Source: Lepidostoma basale
Lineage: Eukaryota; Arthropoda; Insecta; Trichoptera; Lepidostomatidae
Length of the DNA stretch: 64,000 bases
NCBI GenBank assembly: GCA_022606425.2
Contig: JAHDVF020000211.1
Location: 2,728,001-2,792,000, forward strand
Direction of reading: 5' to 3'
Position 1 is the stretch's first letter; each line of letters starts with the position of its first letter. Below are positions 20,512-30,668 of this stretch, piece by piece. The notes under the pieces were generated by a model, which ran no database searches, was not told the DNA's origin, and saw only the letters and a list, made by a program, of their open reading frames with translations. Made by a program: the position numbers and the translations under genes.

Positions 20512-22431
20512 TTTATCCTACAGACTGCTCTAAAAAATGCAACCACAGTTGTAGACAACGACATATACAGACCAAATCTACCTGCCGATATCCAACAGAT
20601 AATACGCCACAAAAATACCATTAGAAAAAAATGGCAAAAATATCGACAACCTCAGGATAAAACACTTCTCAACAAACTAAACATTGACGTCAAAAAAGCC
20701 ATCACCGACTTACGCAATGACCGCTGGATGGATTATCTAGAGTCATTAAACGATGACGACAAGACAGCCTTCTGGAAATTATCCAAAAATCTTCGCAAAC
20801 CCCACTCAAGAATTACACCGTTACAAGGTCCAAATGGATTAGTGTACTCCGACGCCGACAGGGCAGAAACATTTGCATCGAGCCTAGAAGATCAATTCAC
20901 GACAAATAACGAACATGACAATCCATTATTCGTGGCCTCGATCGAATCTCACGTTTCACAACTCTTAGCCAAAACTCCTTCATCCCCACCGATCCCTTTC
21001 ACCTCACCTAGAGAGGTGAAACAACAAATAAAATATCTTAATACCCGCAAATCACCAGGTCCTGACTCAATATCCAACAAAATTCTCAAATCTCTCCCTC
21101 TCAAAGGCATCTGTGCCCTGACAGCGATCTTCAACGCATCCCTTAGACTCAGATACTTCCCGAAACCCTACAAAATCGCAGACGTTATCCTTCTTCCCAA
21201 GCCAGGCAAGGACCCAACAGCTCCTTCAAATCATAGACCAATTAGTCTTCTTCCTTGCACTGGTAAATTGTTGGAAAAACTCATACAATCAAGACTCAAA
21301 ACAACACTTCACGAACAGAGTACCATTCCAGATTTTCAACACGGTTTCCGTGCCCAACACTCCACACAACATCAGCTACTTCGTGTAGTTGAACTTATTG
21401 CCACAAACTTTAACACGCGCAAATTCACCACTTTCTTTTCCCTAGATGTCAGTAAAGCATTTGACCGCGTCTGGCACACCGGCCTGTTATACAAAATGGG
21501 AAAAGCAAACATCCCACTGCCTATGATTCAACTCATAGCCAGCTTTCTGTCCGATCGCCTTTTCAGCGTCAAAATCAACAAGGCCAAATCCCTTGTACGC
21601 CCTATCAGAGCAGGAGTTCCCCAAGGTTCAGTAATGGCTCCTACTCTGTTCAACATCTACTGCAGTGATATCCCTCTTCCCCGAGATCAGAACACCCACA
21701 TTGCCCAATTCGCTGACGATACGGGCATCATCTCCAGTGCTAAAAGGCCGCTTCTCGCGACCCGCAGGGTGCAAAAACAGGCCGATATGCTAGAGGTGTG
21801 GTGCAGAAACTGGCGCATTACCATCAATCCGAGTAAAAGCGCAGCGACCCTTTTCAGTAAAAGACACATTCCTCCAAACATTCCCAACATAAAAATGTTC
21901 GGCCAAGACGTTCCTTGGACCAAAACAATCAAATACCTTGGGGTTACCTTGGATTCTAAGCTGACATGGAGGCCACACATTACAAATAAAGTCAAAGCCG
22001 CGTCAAAAGCAATCTCAGCCCTCTACCCAATGTTAGCTAGAAACAGTAAACTAAGCATCGACAATAAACTCCTGATATACAAAACGGTTATAAGGCCGAT
22101 CTTCACTTATGCAGCCCCAATCTGGGGCTATGCAGCTTCGAGTCACATACAAAAACTCCAAATCCTGCAAAATAAGGCTATCCGTTTATCGCTTGGTGCG
22201 CCTTCATGGACCAGGATTACACAACTGCACCTAGAATCGGGAATCCCGATGATAGATGAATTCATTCTGAAACTTGCCGAACGTTTTTACAAAGGACTCC
22301 CTTCACATCCCAACCCCACAATAAAAGACCTCTCTAATTACGACCCAAACACTTCCAGCCGCCACAAGCGCCCAAAATCGATTCTCCTTCAGAGGAACAC
22401 TCCGGGCCACACAAATCATGCCCCCGAATAA
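20512..22431 (+). CDS. Jockey-type reverse transcriptase (5'-truncated)
   Basis: The frame is open for 639 codons before TAA. The first methionine is at 20728, but that is internal to the original ORF. RT motifs are in order: RKSPGPDSI, HRPISLLPCTGKLLEKLI, FFSLDVSKAFDRVWH (Asp about residue 240 from the Met), AGVPQGSVMAPTLF, and AQFADDTG with the catalytic Asp pair near residue 330. The C-terminal region has YAAPIWGYAASSHIQKLQ. Jockey ORF2 normally also has an N-terminal endonuclease, absent here, so this copy cannot move by itself. Confidence 0.92.
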   Translation, partial: FILQTALKNATTVVDNDIYRPNLPADIQQIIRHKNTIRKKWQKYRQPQDKTLLNKLNIDVKKAITDLRNDRWMDYLESLNDDDKTAFWKLSKNLRKPHSRITPLQGPNGLVYSDADRAETFASSLEDQFTTNNEHDNPLFVASIESHVSQLLAKTPSSPPIPFTSPREVKQQIKYLNTRKSPGPDSISNKILKSLPLKGICALTAIFNASLRLRYFPKPYKIADVILLPKPGKDPTAPSNHRPISLLPCTGKLLEKLIQSRLKTTLHEQSTIPDFQHGFRAQHSTQHQLLRVVELIATNFNTRKFTTFFSLDVSKAFDRVWHTGLLYKMGKANIPLPMIQLIASFLSDRLFSVKINKAKSLVRPIRAGVPQGSVMAPTLFNIYCSDIPLPRDQNTHIAQFADDTGIISSAKRPLLATRRVQKQADMLEVWCRNWRITINPSKSAATLFSKRHIPPNIPNIKMFGQDVPWTKTIKYLGVTLDSKLTWRPHITNKVKAASKAISALYPMLARNSKLSIDNKLLIYKTVIRPIFTYAAPIWGYAASSHIQKLQILQNKAIRLSLGAPSWTRITQLHLESGIPMIDEFILKLAERFYKGLPSHPNPTIKDLSNYDPNTSSRHKRPKSILLQRNTPGHTNHAPE

Positions 22432-22545
22432 ACTAACAACCCACCAAATCACCTTCCAACAATGTTCCCATCAGACGTAAGAGGAATAGCCACATGAGCT
22501 GAACCTCTGTAAGCCAGAAGATCCAAGTCCAAGTCCAAGTCCAAG
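20512..22545 (+). mobile_element. 5'-truncated Jockey-clade LINE with 12-bp target duplication
   Basis: Exact repeats acttgaattcaa flank it (20500-20511 and 22546-22557). The 3' end is a short tandem repeat of ccaagt units with no poly-A. The endonuclease part is missing. The coding region is open without a stop from the first base to 22431, which suggests a young insertion. Confidence 0.92.
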
Positions 22546-23128
22546 ACTTGAATTCAAAATAATAATTACATAGACATGTTTTGGACAACCAGTCCGTCAT
22601 TAGTGATACATTAATCTTTATAACATCTGTCAGATCTTGTAAACAATTTTATAATATTTTAAATATGTATGTTTATAATATATATCACTGAAGAAGAACT
22701 GGTTGTCCGAAACATGTCTATATAATTTTAAAAATATAATGTAAGTGTTGTACATACAAAGTATATAAAAGAGAAAAAGAGAAATACATTATTATTTTTT
22801 ATAAAAATTCTATCAGCTTCAATTGTATAATAATAATAACAAAGATAAATCCATTAATTTTTTTAAGTTGTTTATTGATTTTTCTTGGAAAAACAATAAA
22901 GGAAGGGAGTCTTATTTATAATTATTCTTTCAATGTTATCATAAAAAGGAATTATTTATACGAAAAATATCAACGAGTATGTAAACCTATGGTTACATAT
23001 ATATAATTTGTCTACAAATAAAAGGTAAGTCAGATTTTATTTTAATTTGCTTGTATTGGGAATAAAACCTGCATAATTAAGGTAATAAAATTTGGAATAT
23101 TTAATAGAATATAACGTTTTAAATACAG

Positions 23129-23205
23129 GAGATTTGAATTGCATCGCAAATGACCAAAGAGTATTTGGAGCTTTGTACATATTCGATGAGCTTTAGCTTT
23201 ATAAT
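23129..23205 (+). pseudogene. Possible decayed TIL exon upstream of exon G
   Basis: A stretch between aaatacag and gtaagt reads in phase 1 as DLNCIANDQRVFGALY, then a stop. The CxxN(D/E)xxxF start resembles the first residues of other exons (for example CVQNEVF), and the end, ataattgtaagt, resembles exon D's aattgtcgtaagt. Most of a TIL exon is missing. It may be chance. Confidence 0.35.
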
Positions 23206-23290
23206 TGTAAGTACCCGAAATTCTATGTAAATATGTAATGATAGTGTGGAAATTAATGCATTAAATGAAATGTGGTTTTATATCTTTCAG

Positions 23291-23464
23291 CTAAGCTCTG
23301 CACCAAACCAAACGAGAAGTTTTACTCGTGCAAGCCATGTGTACCGAGCTGCACCGATAAGAACCCAGTATGTGTCGCTGCATGCATAGAAGGGTGTGCT
23401 TGTCAACCAGGATATGTCAGAAAAAGTGATTCAGACAGCACTTGCATTTTAGAAAAAAATTGCC
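23291..23464 (+). CDS. TIL-domain exon G, first seen exon of block 2
   Basis: The exon has acceptor atctttcag, donor gtaagt, phase 1 on both sides, and 174 bases. It encodes AKLCTKPNEKFYSCKPC, VPSCTDKNPVCVAAC, GCACQPGYV, DSTCILEKNC. It is closest to exon A. No upstream start exon is visible between the block 1 stop and this exon, so it is either reached from an upstream gene by alternative splicing or its first exon was missed. Confidence 0.88.
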
Positions 23465-23509
23465 GTAAGTTAAAAACTTTTATTATTATTAGAGTATATT
23501 TTTTTATAT

Positions 23510-23805
23510 CTTTCTTCTTCAGCTTATCGCCGTCCACTCTTGGACGAAAGCCTTCTCCGTGTCCCTCCATGTCGATCTCTCCTGAGCAGTCTGCATTCAT
23601 AGCACCCAGCGTATCGTTCCAGGTCATTTTTGGTCTTCCTACTCATCTTCTCGTGTCTCTCGGTCTCCAATTCAGCAGTATTTTGGTCCATCTTTCGTCT
23701 GCAGTTCTAGCGACATGCCCTGCCCATTTCCATTTAAAGTCGTCACCCGGTGGATCACGTCTGTGACTCTTGTTTTATCCGTCGCCGTTTCGTTCCTAAA
23801 ATACT
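23510..23805 (-). mobile_element. RTE-like 3' fragment (family c2)
   Basis: The minus strand carries a degraded WNDTLGAMNADCSGEIDMEGHGEGF and a 3' end antisense to cttcttcagcttatcgccg. It is part of the duplicated segment and the sister copy lies at 25230-25530. Confidence 0.75.
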
Positions 23806-24049
23806 AGTATTTAATTTGTAAAAATGTCGCTTTGATCGTACAGTTGCAGATAGTTCGCTTATAACCGGTTTCGATGATATAATCGACCGCATGATCAGAT
23901 GAAATCTAATTTTCTCCTATCAAAAATGCTCCTGTTCCGGTGGGTCATTGAGGTTTCTCAAGTTGTCTACATCCAGTTTTAATACTTTATAAATTATTCG
24001 AGTTTGCATACATTTACAAATCAAATGGGAAAAGAATAGACCCTCCAAT

Positions 24050-24330
24050 TGAAGTTCAGTCTTTCGTCTAAGAGGGATCGGCCTCCATCGAAGTACTCGT
24101 AGATTCCCAGCTGTCGTTTTATCTTTTTGGTAGTCTGGCTAGGAGTCTTCTACCTTGAAGATGGCCATGAGTCTAGATGAATCCATTTTGCTCACGTGTG
24201 CATACCAATGTCTTCTCCGTTGTCTCCTCCTATCTAATAACGTCTTTAAACTCGTATTTCCATGCTCTCATTTCTAATTAGATCACGCATTGTCTAGCCA
24301 GATATGCTCCTGGGTGTATTAATTTCCTTT
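24050..24330 (-). mobile_element. RTE-like fragment (family d)
   Basis: The minus strand encodes WYAHVSKMDSSRLMAIF, homologous to DWYGHVQRMDNTRL at 54.9-55.2 kb. It is interrupted by stops. Confidence 0.6.
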
Positions 24331-24339
24331 TTTTTAATT

Positions 24340-24620
24340 GAGTATCGCCAAGGCGTTAACAAATGTTTTGATAATACGTTAACAAGGCGAAATACGAGTA
24401 TGTCATACATATAAAATATAATAAAACCTCTAAAAATCATATTTGTGCAACATTGTATTTTCTAGCTTAATTCGTTTTATTGTATTTTAAGCGAGTGAAA
24501 TATTTCGCCTTGCTAGGGCAAAACTTTACTTTGTCCTAGCAAGAGGAAACATGTCACACCTACAAAATAAATATTTTTAAAAACTTACCTTTTTATCAAT
24601 AATATAAAATATGTTTTATT
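24340..24620. repeat. GGCGAAAC-type fold-back repeat
   Basis: It contains tttgataatacgttaacaagg then cgaaatacgag, and the inverse-like ggtatttcgcc element atttcgccttgctagggc. The family recurs at 7080-7180, 17740-18000, 28930-29825, 36905-37275 and 39370-39560. Confidence 0.45.
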
Positions 24621-24859
24621 ACAGTGACAGAATGACATGCCTTAAGGGGTTAGGGACAGTCAGAGATATGAAAAAAAACTAGTATTTTAAATAAATAAAA
24701 ATTGTCAGTAATTAAATTTATTTTATTAAACGAAAAATATTAAATCATTTTATGTTTTAACTTAACAAACCTAACAAATCAAGTTAAAACTTAATATAAT
24801 AATTAAATTACGGACAAACAAATATTTAAAATATTAGTTTTTTAAAAACGGTTAAAGAG

Positions 24860-25156
24860 GAGTGGATGAGGTCACAGTGTGATGAACTAGAAATGTACAG
24901 CCGTAGCCATAACACATTTAAGCTACACAAGAAACTCAAAGAAATGATAGGCACATCAAGAAAGAGTATTCCATCATGTTTAGTTGACGATTCCAATAAA
25001 CTGATTTTGGATGAAAAAGATATTTTGCAAACATGGGAAAAATATATCTATGATGTATTTAATGACAATAGACCTGATACTGATGTTTCTACCAATTTGT
25101 ACGGACCTCCAATAATCGGAAGTTCCTCACGCAATACAGACCTCAGACAATCGTAA
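24860..25156 (+). mobile_element. LINE ORF fragment upstream of RT domain
   Basis: A 96-codon open frame (from 24866) has YSRSHNTFKLHKKLKEM, IPSCLVDDSNKLILDEKDI and WEKYIYDVFND. This is the linker between endonuclease and reverse transcriptase typical of RTE-type ORFs. It is broken at both ends. Confidence 0.65.
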
Positions 25157-25160
25157 AGCA

Positions 25161-25763
25161 TGCGGAAATTAATGCATTAAATGAAATGTGGTTTTATGTC
25201 TTTATTATTAGAGTATATTTTTTTATATCTTTCTTCTTCAGCTTATCGCCGTCCACTCTTGGACGAAAGCCTTCTCCGTGTCCCTCCATGTCGATCTCTC
25301 CTGAGCAGTCTGCATCCATAGCACCCTGGCGTATCGTTCCAGGTCATCCCTCCACCTCATTTGTGGTTTTCCTACTCTTCTTCTCGTGTCTCTCGGTCTC
25401 CAATTCAGCAGTATTTTGGTCAATCTTACGTCTGCAGCTCTAGCGACATGCCCTGCCCATTTCCATTTTAAAGTCGTCACCCGGTGAATCACGTCTGTGA
25501 CTCTTGTTTTATTCCTCACCTTTTCGTTTCTAAAATACTAGTATTTAATTTGTAAAAATGTAGCTTTGATCGTACAGTCGCAGATAGTTTGCTTATAACC
25601 GGTTTCGATGAAATGATCGATCGCATGATCAGGTGAAATCTGATTTTCTCCTATCAAAAATGCTCCTGTTCCGGTGGGTCATTGAGGTTTCTCAAGTTGT
25701 CTACATCCAGTTTTAATACTTTATAAATTATTCGAGTTTGCATACATTTACAAATCAAATGGA
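25161..25763 (+). repeat. Segmental duplication, copy 2 (exon G deleted)
   Basis: It matches 23246-24028. Where copy 1 has tatatctttcag, exon G, gtaagttaaaaacttttattatt, this copy reads tatgtctttattatt. About 180 bases containing the exon and both splice sites are therefore absent. It ends about 75 bases before exon H. Confidence 0.9.
25230..25530 (-). mobile_element. RTE-like 3' fragment (family c2), long open frame
   Basis: A minus-strand frame of 93 codons contains KTRVTDVIHRVTTLKWKWAG, HVARAADVRL, WRPRDTRRRVGKPQMRW and EWTAIS. This is the C-terminal zone of an RTE ORF. It lies inside segmental duplication copy 2. Confidence 0.85.
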
Positions 25764-25839
25764 CAAAAAAATATTTTAAATATTAGTTTTTTAACTTGCC
25801 CCTTTTTGCTTGCCCCTAACCCCTTAATTATATTTTTAG

Positions 25840-26013
25840 CACCTGTTTGCACCAGACAAAATGAACAATATTATGACTGTAAGCCTTGCACCCAGTTGTG
25901 TCGGGATGTAAGTCCCCCTTGCCCTAAAATATGTCTCCCCGGTTGTGATTGCAAGCCTGGATTCTTCAAAAATACCGACAATGGAAACTTGTGCGTTGAG
26001 TTAGATGACTGCA
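25840..26013 (+). CDS. TIL-domain exon H, block 2
   Basis: The exon has acceptor atttttag, donor gtaagt, phase 1 on both sides, and 174 bases. It encodes APVCTRQNEQYYDCKPC, TQLCRDVSPPCPKIC, GCDCKPGFF, LCVELDDC, with ten cysteines. It sits between exon G (or its deleted sister) and the long-loop exon I. Confidence 0.88.
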
Positions 26014-26039
26014 GTAAGTTCCAAATATTCTTTATACGG

Positions 26040-26680
26040 ACAGTTTATTTAAAATTTTAAACAGAATAAATAAAAATGTTTTTGCAAAAATTCAAGAATT
26101 TAACATGCTTATTTAAATTTTCACCCCCCTTGGGGCACGTTTTATCATTTAATACATTTTTCTAAACTTTTACCACACATTTTTTATTTTTTATTTTACA
26201 CGATAATAATATACAAAATGATAAAAAAAAAAGTTTATGGTCTGTACTTGTCACAGTAGGCATGGCCTGTATCGTGACAACTACATAAATTAGCATATTA
26301 ATGGAATTGTTAGTAACATAGCGGTTTGTTAATATTTGTTAGTAATCTTATGCTAAAGATAGTTGGCAAAACATTCCACATAAACGATTAAATTATTATA
26401 ACACCTGTTGATGCCAATATCGGTAGGTGAAAAAGTGGTCGCGAAAAGTAAAAAGAATAAAAATTGAGATACCATTAACAGCGCTTTTAATTTTAACAGG
26501 TTGATTGATGACTTGATGACTTAAAAAAATGCTTTTCATTCATATAAAAAATATATAAAAAATAATATTTTATTTTAAATTAAAAACGTGCCATTTAAAA
26601 TAAGATACCAGGAGACCCGGATGTACATATATATTTGTTCGTACTCTATATGGGGCATAAGAATGTGGACGTATATATAA
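26040..26680. other. AT-rich intron sequence
   Basis: No gene. A stretch at 26218-26282 (tatggtctgtacttgtc, ggcctgtatcgtgac) is also found at 9307-9360 in the intron before exon C, so a short intronic repeat is shared between the blocks. Confidence 0.45.
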
Positions 26681-26726
26681 GTTCATATACGTATATATAC
26701 GTTCATACGTATATATACGTTCATAC

Positions 26727-27017
<291 letters not shown>

Positions 27018-27177
27018 GTATATATATATGTATATACGTTCATATACGAGTATATATATATGTATATACGTTCATATACGTCTATATCCGTTTATACTCT
27101 ATCTGGGATATAAGAGTGCGGACGTATATATCCGTCCGTACTGATCGACAATAACGTGAATGGTTTACTGCTTTTAG

Positions 27178-27366
27178 CTTGCGGCCAAAACGAAGTCTTC
27201 CGGGGCTGTCCCGCCCGGTGCCCCCCGGAACCGTCGTGTGCCGCCATGTTCCGAGTGGACCAAGAACCATGCACGAATCGCAGCTCTACCGCCTGCTATC
27301 ATGACTGCGCCTGCAAGCCCAACTATGTTCGAAATGACCTAAAACTTTGTGTCCTACCCCAAAAAT
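27178..27366 (+). CDS. TIL-domain exon I, block 2, long-loop variant
   Basis: The exon has acceptor cttttag, donor gtaagt and 189 bases. It reads ACGQNEVFRGCPARCPPE, then an extended loop through SCAAMFRVDQEPC, TACYHDCACKPNYVRN and LCVLPQK, with the final cysteine split T|GT into exon J. It is paralogous to exon E. Its coding sequence is visibly richer in GC (cccgcccggtgccccccgg) than the surrounding introns. Confidence 0.87.
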
Positions 27367-27561
27367 GTAAGTTCGAACGCATTTAACCTATTCATCGCCA
27401 CATGTTTGTAGAAACAGCGCGCCGGTACGCCACGTATTTTCTCCCACAATATCAAAAAATATCGACTCTTTTTGGTTTGTTACTATTTTAAAATATTCAT
27501 AAATGTAGTTGTGAGAAAATCGGAATAAATTTTGAAATACATCTTTCGAATATTTCGAAGC

Positions 27562-27625
27562 GCGCACAGCTGCGCTTATGGTGATCGTCTACGTAAAGCG
27601 CACATGTGTGCTTACGGCGATCGTC
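27562..27625 (+). repeat. Two tandem copies of a 36-base unit
   Basis: gcgcacagctgcgcttatgg...gatcgtc is repeated with changes after 36 bases (gcgcacatgtgtgcttacgg...gatcgtc). Function unknown. Confidence 0.7.
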
Positions 27626-27879
27626 GGGTTAAAAAACATAAATTGTTACATCTGTCAAAATTTTGTGGTTATTTTTACTATTTTTTATTTTATTTATTTT
27701 ATTTAAATTTATTTTTTTTTGTATACGACAGGTCTTTAGAACCTATTATTGTACTCGTATACATTTTACATTTACAAAAATACATGTTAAAATAATACAA
27801 TTGTGGTATCTACAAAATATTAGCAATTGTGATATGTCTAGCCCATTGCCACTTTAATTTAGCTGTACAATCCACGATG

Positions 27880-28115
27880 TCGGCAATGTGTACTTGTTAT
27901 AATTTTGTGAAAGAGCTGAATGGGTTGGATGTAGGTGCCAAAATGAGCGGATTGTCAGTAAGCTGTCATATACAATCTCTTGTATGCGGATGACGCTGTC
28001 CTACTTGCAGACAACGAGCATGAACTACAAGTCCTGGAGAATAGTATACATATACGAGGTATGCATGCGAAATGATCTGATGATGAATGTAAGTAAGTCC
28101 AAGATAATGATTTTT
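27880..28115 (+). mobile_element. RTE-like RT-domain fragment (family a)
   Basis: It contains the RT catalytic neighbourhood (ctcttgtatgcggatgacgct encodes LLYADDA), then a DNEHELQ-like stretch and MMNVSKSKIMIFEKEE. It is homologous to the copy at 53.44 kb. Several frameshifts are present. Confidence 0.75.
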
Positions 28116-28294
28116 GAAAAAGAAGAAATCATGAATCTGCAACATTATCTTACTGATAAAAAAAAATAATAATTATTAGTACTTACTTAGTAATTACTTA
28201 TTACTTAAAAGCCTAGAATAATTTTTGAATTAAAATTATTGTGTTGAATTTTAAATGCGTTTTATATAAGTCTTTCTTTGTTTAGTTTTTTATT

Positions 28295-28345
28295 ATATTT
28301 TTATACCTGAAGAAGGAGATATCCTCCGAAACATGTCGTGTTTTT
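28295..28345 (+). other. Hammerhead-like core in the I-J intron
   Basis: ctgaagaaggagatatcctcc is followed by gaaacatgtcg: a CTGAAGA core, one extra A, a GGAG/CTCC hairpin, GAAAC and a two-base gap before GTC. The flanks do not form a convincing stem I here. Confidence 0.35.
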
Positions 28346-28439
28346 TAATATTTTTTAATTTCCTAAGTATATTACTATGGAATTCCACATTAATGCCTTA
28401 GCGTTCAATAAGTTGATATTATGTTTTGTTTGTTTTCAG

Positions 28440-28636
28440 GTTGCACAGATCCCAACAGCGAACTGGTGAGCAAACCCAGCTGTTGCCCGGGAGGAACATG
28501 CGCTAATCCCAAATTCAACAATTTTTGCCGAATGGCTTGTCCTGAAAAAGGTTGCCAATGCAAGAAAGGATTCTTAAAAATCAGTGACGAAAATAAAAAA
28601 TGCATTCCAGTAAAGGACTGCCCTAAATATCCATAA
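28440..28636 (+). CDS. TIL-domain terminal exon J with stop, block 2
   Basis: The exon has acceptor tgttttcag. With the split codon it encodes CCTDPNSELVSKPSCC, PGGTCANPKFNNFCRMAC, GCQCKKGFLKI, KCIPVKDCPKYP then TAA. It is the C-terminal TIL domain of block 2 and is collinear with exon F. The M at 28421 in the same frame is intronic and not a start. Confidence 0.9.
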
Positions 28637-28929
28637 TTATAAAACCCAAAAAACATCACTCTTTTTTTCAAAATTATATTTGTAACTAAATATTTTGTTA
28701 TTTTCATCAGTTATTTTTGTTTATTTTGTTTGGCATTATTATATTTCTATTCTATCCGCATATTAATTCGTTTTTTTATTATTATTCACACACCTTTTTT
28801 CTAACAATGCAATGTCTCTACTGGGTTAGTGTCTTAACAAAATGAAATTCTGTGCCACAAATCGTCAGATCTATTAAAAGAAGAAGATTTGTAAATATTG
28901 TGTGCAACCAGAAGTAACATTTATTAGAT

Positions 28930-29825
28930 AATTAATACGAATGAAAACGTCAGTTTTCTAGATGTTTAATTATATTTTATGGGAATGACATGTTTTGCCC
29001 TTCTAAGGTTTTATCAAATGTGACGAAATTCCAACTCGTTTCAGTTTATACGAGTATACACTAGTAAATGGAGCATAATATGGTAAATAATGAAAATTGA
29101 TGTGACTTTATACATTTTTAACAAAAAGTTATTTGGGTAGGTTCAGAAATTTTGGAAAGTGTTTCTTGGAACTCGTTAAGAAATTTGATGACAATGTTTA
29201 CATTATTAGGGGATACTCAGTGATATTATAATATAATATATAAATCAAAAATAAGTTATTTGAGGTAGGACGAAATAACGTGTTTCAAAGAAAAACATGT
29301 TTTTACAAATTGTTTATCCATTTTGATACATATTTCAAGGTGACTAATGATTCTAATTCATTCTGTACTGTTTGTGTAGTTTCAATTGACGTATTCTTCT
29401 CTTCTGCATCTTAAATGTGAAATAAATATGATATAATTTCTTTAACTTTATATATACTACACTCAAAAGTGTTTTATATTCAAAGTATATAAAAAAGAAA
29501 AAGAGAAATAAAACTTATTTTTGATTTAAATAATATCATTTAGTATCCCCTAACTATGTAATCATCGTCATAAAAGAAACACTTTCCAAAATTTCTGGAT
29601 CTACCCGAATAAATATTTGTTTAAAATGTATAAAGTCACATCAATTTTCGTTAATTATCATATTCTGTTCCATTTACTAGTGTATATAAACTGCAACAAA
29701 TTGAAGTTTCGTCACATTTGATAATTCCTTAGAAGGGCGAAACATGTCATTCTCATAAAATATAATAAAACTTCTAGAAAACTGACGTTCTCATTAGTAT
29801 TCATTATTTAATATGGAGTTTTACA
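28930..29825. repeat. Large fold-back repeat, arms about 300 bases
   Basis: The left arm (about 28930-29255) and right arm (about 29515-29825) are inverted copies. Shared segments include gacatgttttgcccttctaagg, ggaaagtgtttctt, tgatgtgactttatacat and aggggatact. The loop holds a piece of the 20461-type MITE (29455-29515). It lies about 300 bases after the block 2 stop. Confidence 0.85.
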
Positions 29826-30189
29826 TTATTGTTCAAGAAACAATTAATAACATTTATTAGATTTGAAGGCAAAATCGGGGGGAGAAGAGGCAGATGCAGA
29901 CACAGAAAAAATTAATGGCGTGGAAATATGAAACAGTAGAGTGGGCAGCCTCATACTCGCTTCGATGGACAAGTATAAATGTATCAAGTGTTGCCAATTA
30001 TCCAGTAATTGATATACAGTGAGAGAAGAAGAAGAAACTGCTAAAATCATTGTTTATTTATGATTATAAATTTGGGTATTGCAAAAAAATTACTTTAATA
30101 GACAATATTATAGAGCAACGATTACCAAATGTATCGGAAATCAAAATGCGTTGTTGTTTGTATACACGAGTTGAAGGAATATAATATGA

Positions 30190-30510
30190 TAAAAAATTTA
30201 AAAAGGATCCCTGAGATGGTTTGGATATATGAAACGAATTAGAGTAGAATGTTTAAAAAGTTGTACACAAGCAGCATGAGTGGAAAAAGAAGCCGAGGAC
30301 GACCGAGGAAAACATGGCATGACCATATTGATCAATTACTAAAAGGCGGCTACATTCGAAGTCGGAATAATCGACGTGCGTGCATGGTACGATGTGTGAA
30401 TGTAGAGGAAGCCCGATAGGTATGCCAAGACAGAGCATTGTGGCGATCCATCTTCTCTGCCTACCCCTAAGGGGAAATGGCGTAATGGTTAGTAAGTTAG
30501 TTTTAATTAG
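30190..30510 (+). mobile_element. RTE-like 3' fragment (family a)
   Basis: ggatccctgagatggtttgg, gaggacgaccgaggaaaac and tctctgcctacccctaagg, ending cgtaatggttagtaagttag. The frame is broken in several places. Confidence 0.85.
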
Positions 30511-30668
30511 GGTATTCGTGGATAAATACATTTTTGAAAATAGTTAAGGGATGAACCCCAGAATATTAGATGGTATTACCTGGAACAAGTTTAATTGAAG
30601 TTCATTTATGAATACAATGTTTACAAAGGTAATGAATACTAAATGACGTTATATAAATCAGAAAGGTA

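Larger units (their letters stand above)
20461..22786. mobile_element. Palindromic MITE split by a Jockey insertion
   Basis: The left part (20461-20511) ends tatactttgtatatacaacactt. The right part (22546-22786) contains the inverse, aagtgttgtacatacaaagtatat. Internal arms carry acatgttttggacaaccagtcc and the inverse ggttgtccgaaacatgtc. Without the Jockey the element is about 290 bases. A related copy lies at 50818-51375. Confidence 0.75.
23246..24028 (+). repeat. Segmental duplication, copy 1 (contains exon G)
   Basis: The sequence from gtggaaattaatgcattaaatg to caaatcaaatgg is repeated at 25161-25763. Copy 1 contains exon G, an RTE family-c2 fragment and an ACCGGTTTCG-type repeat. Copy 2 has all but exon G. 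Confidence 0.9.

Noticed and set aside
22501..22550. ccaagt tandem units as a host minisatellite
   Set aside because: They lie exactly at the 3' end of the Jockey insertion, inside its target duplication, so they belong to the element.
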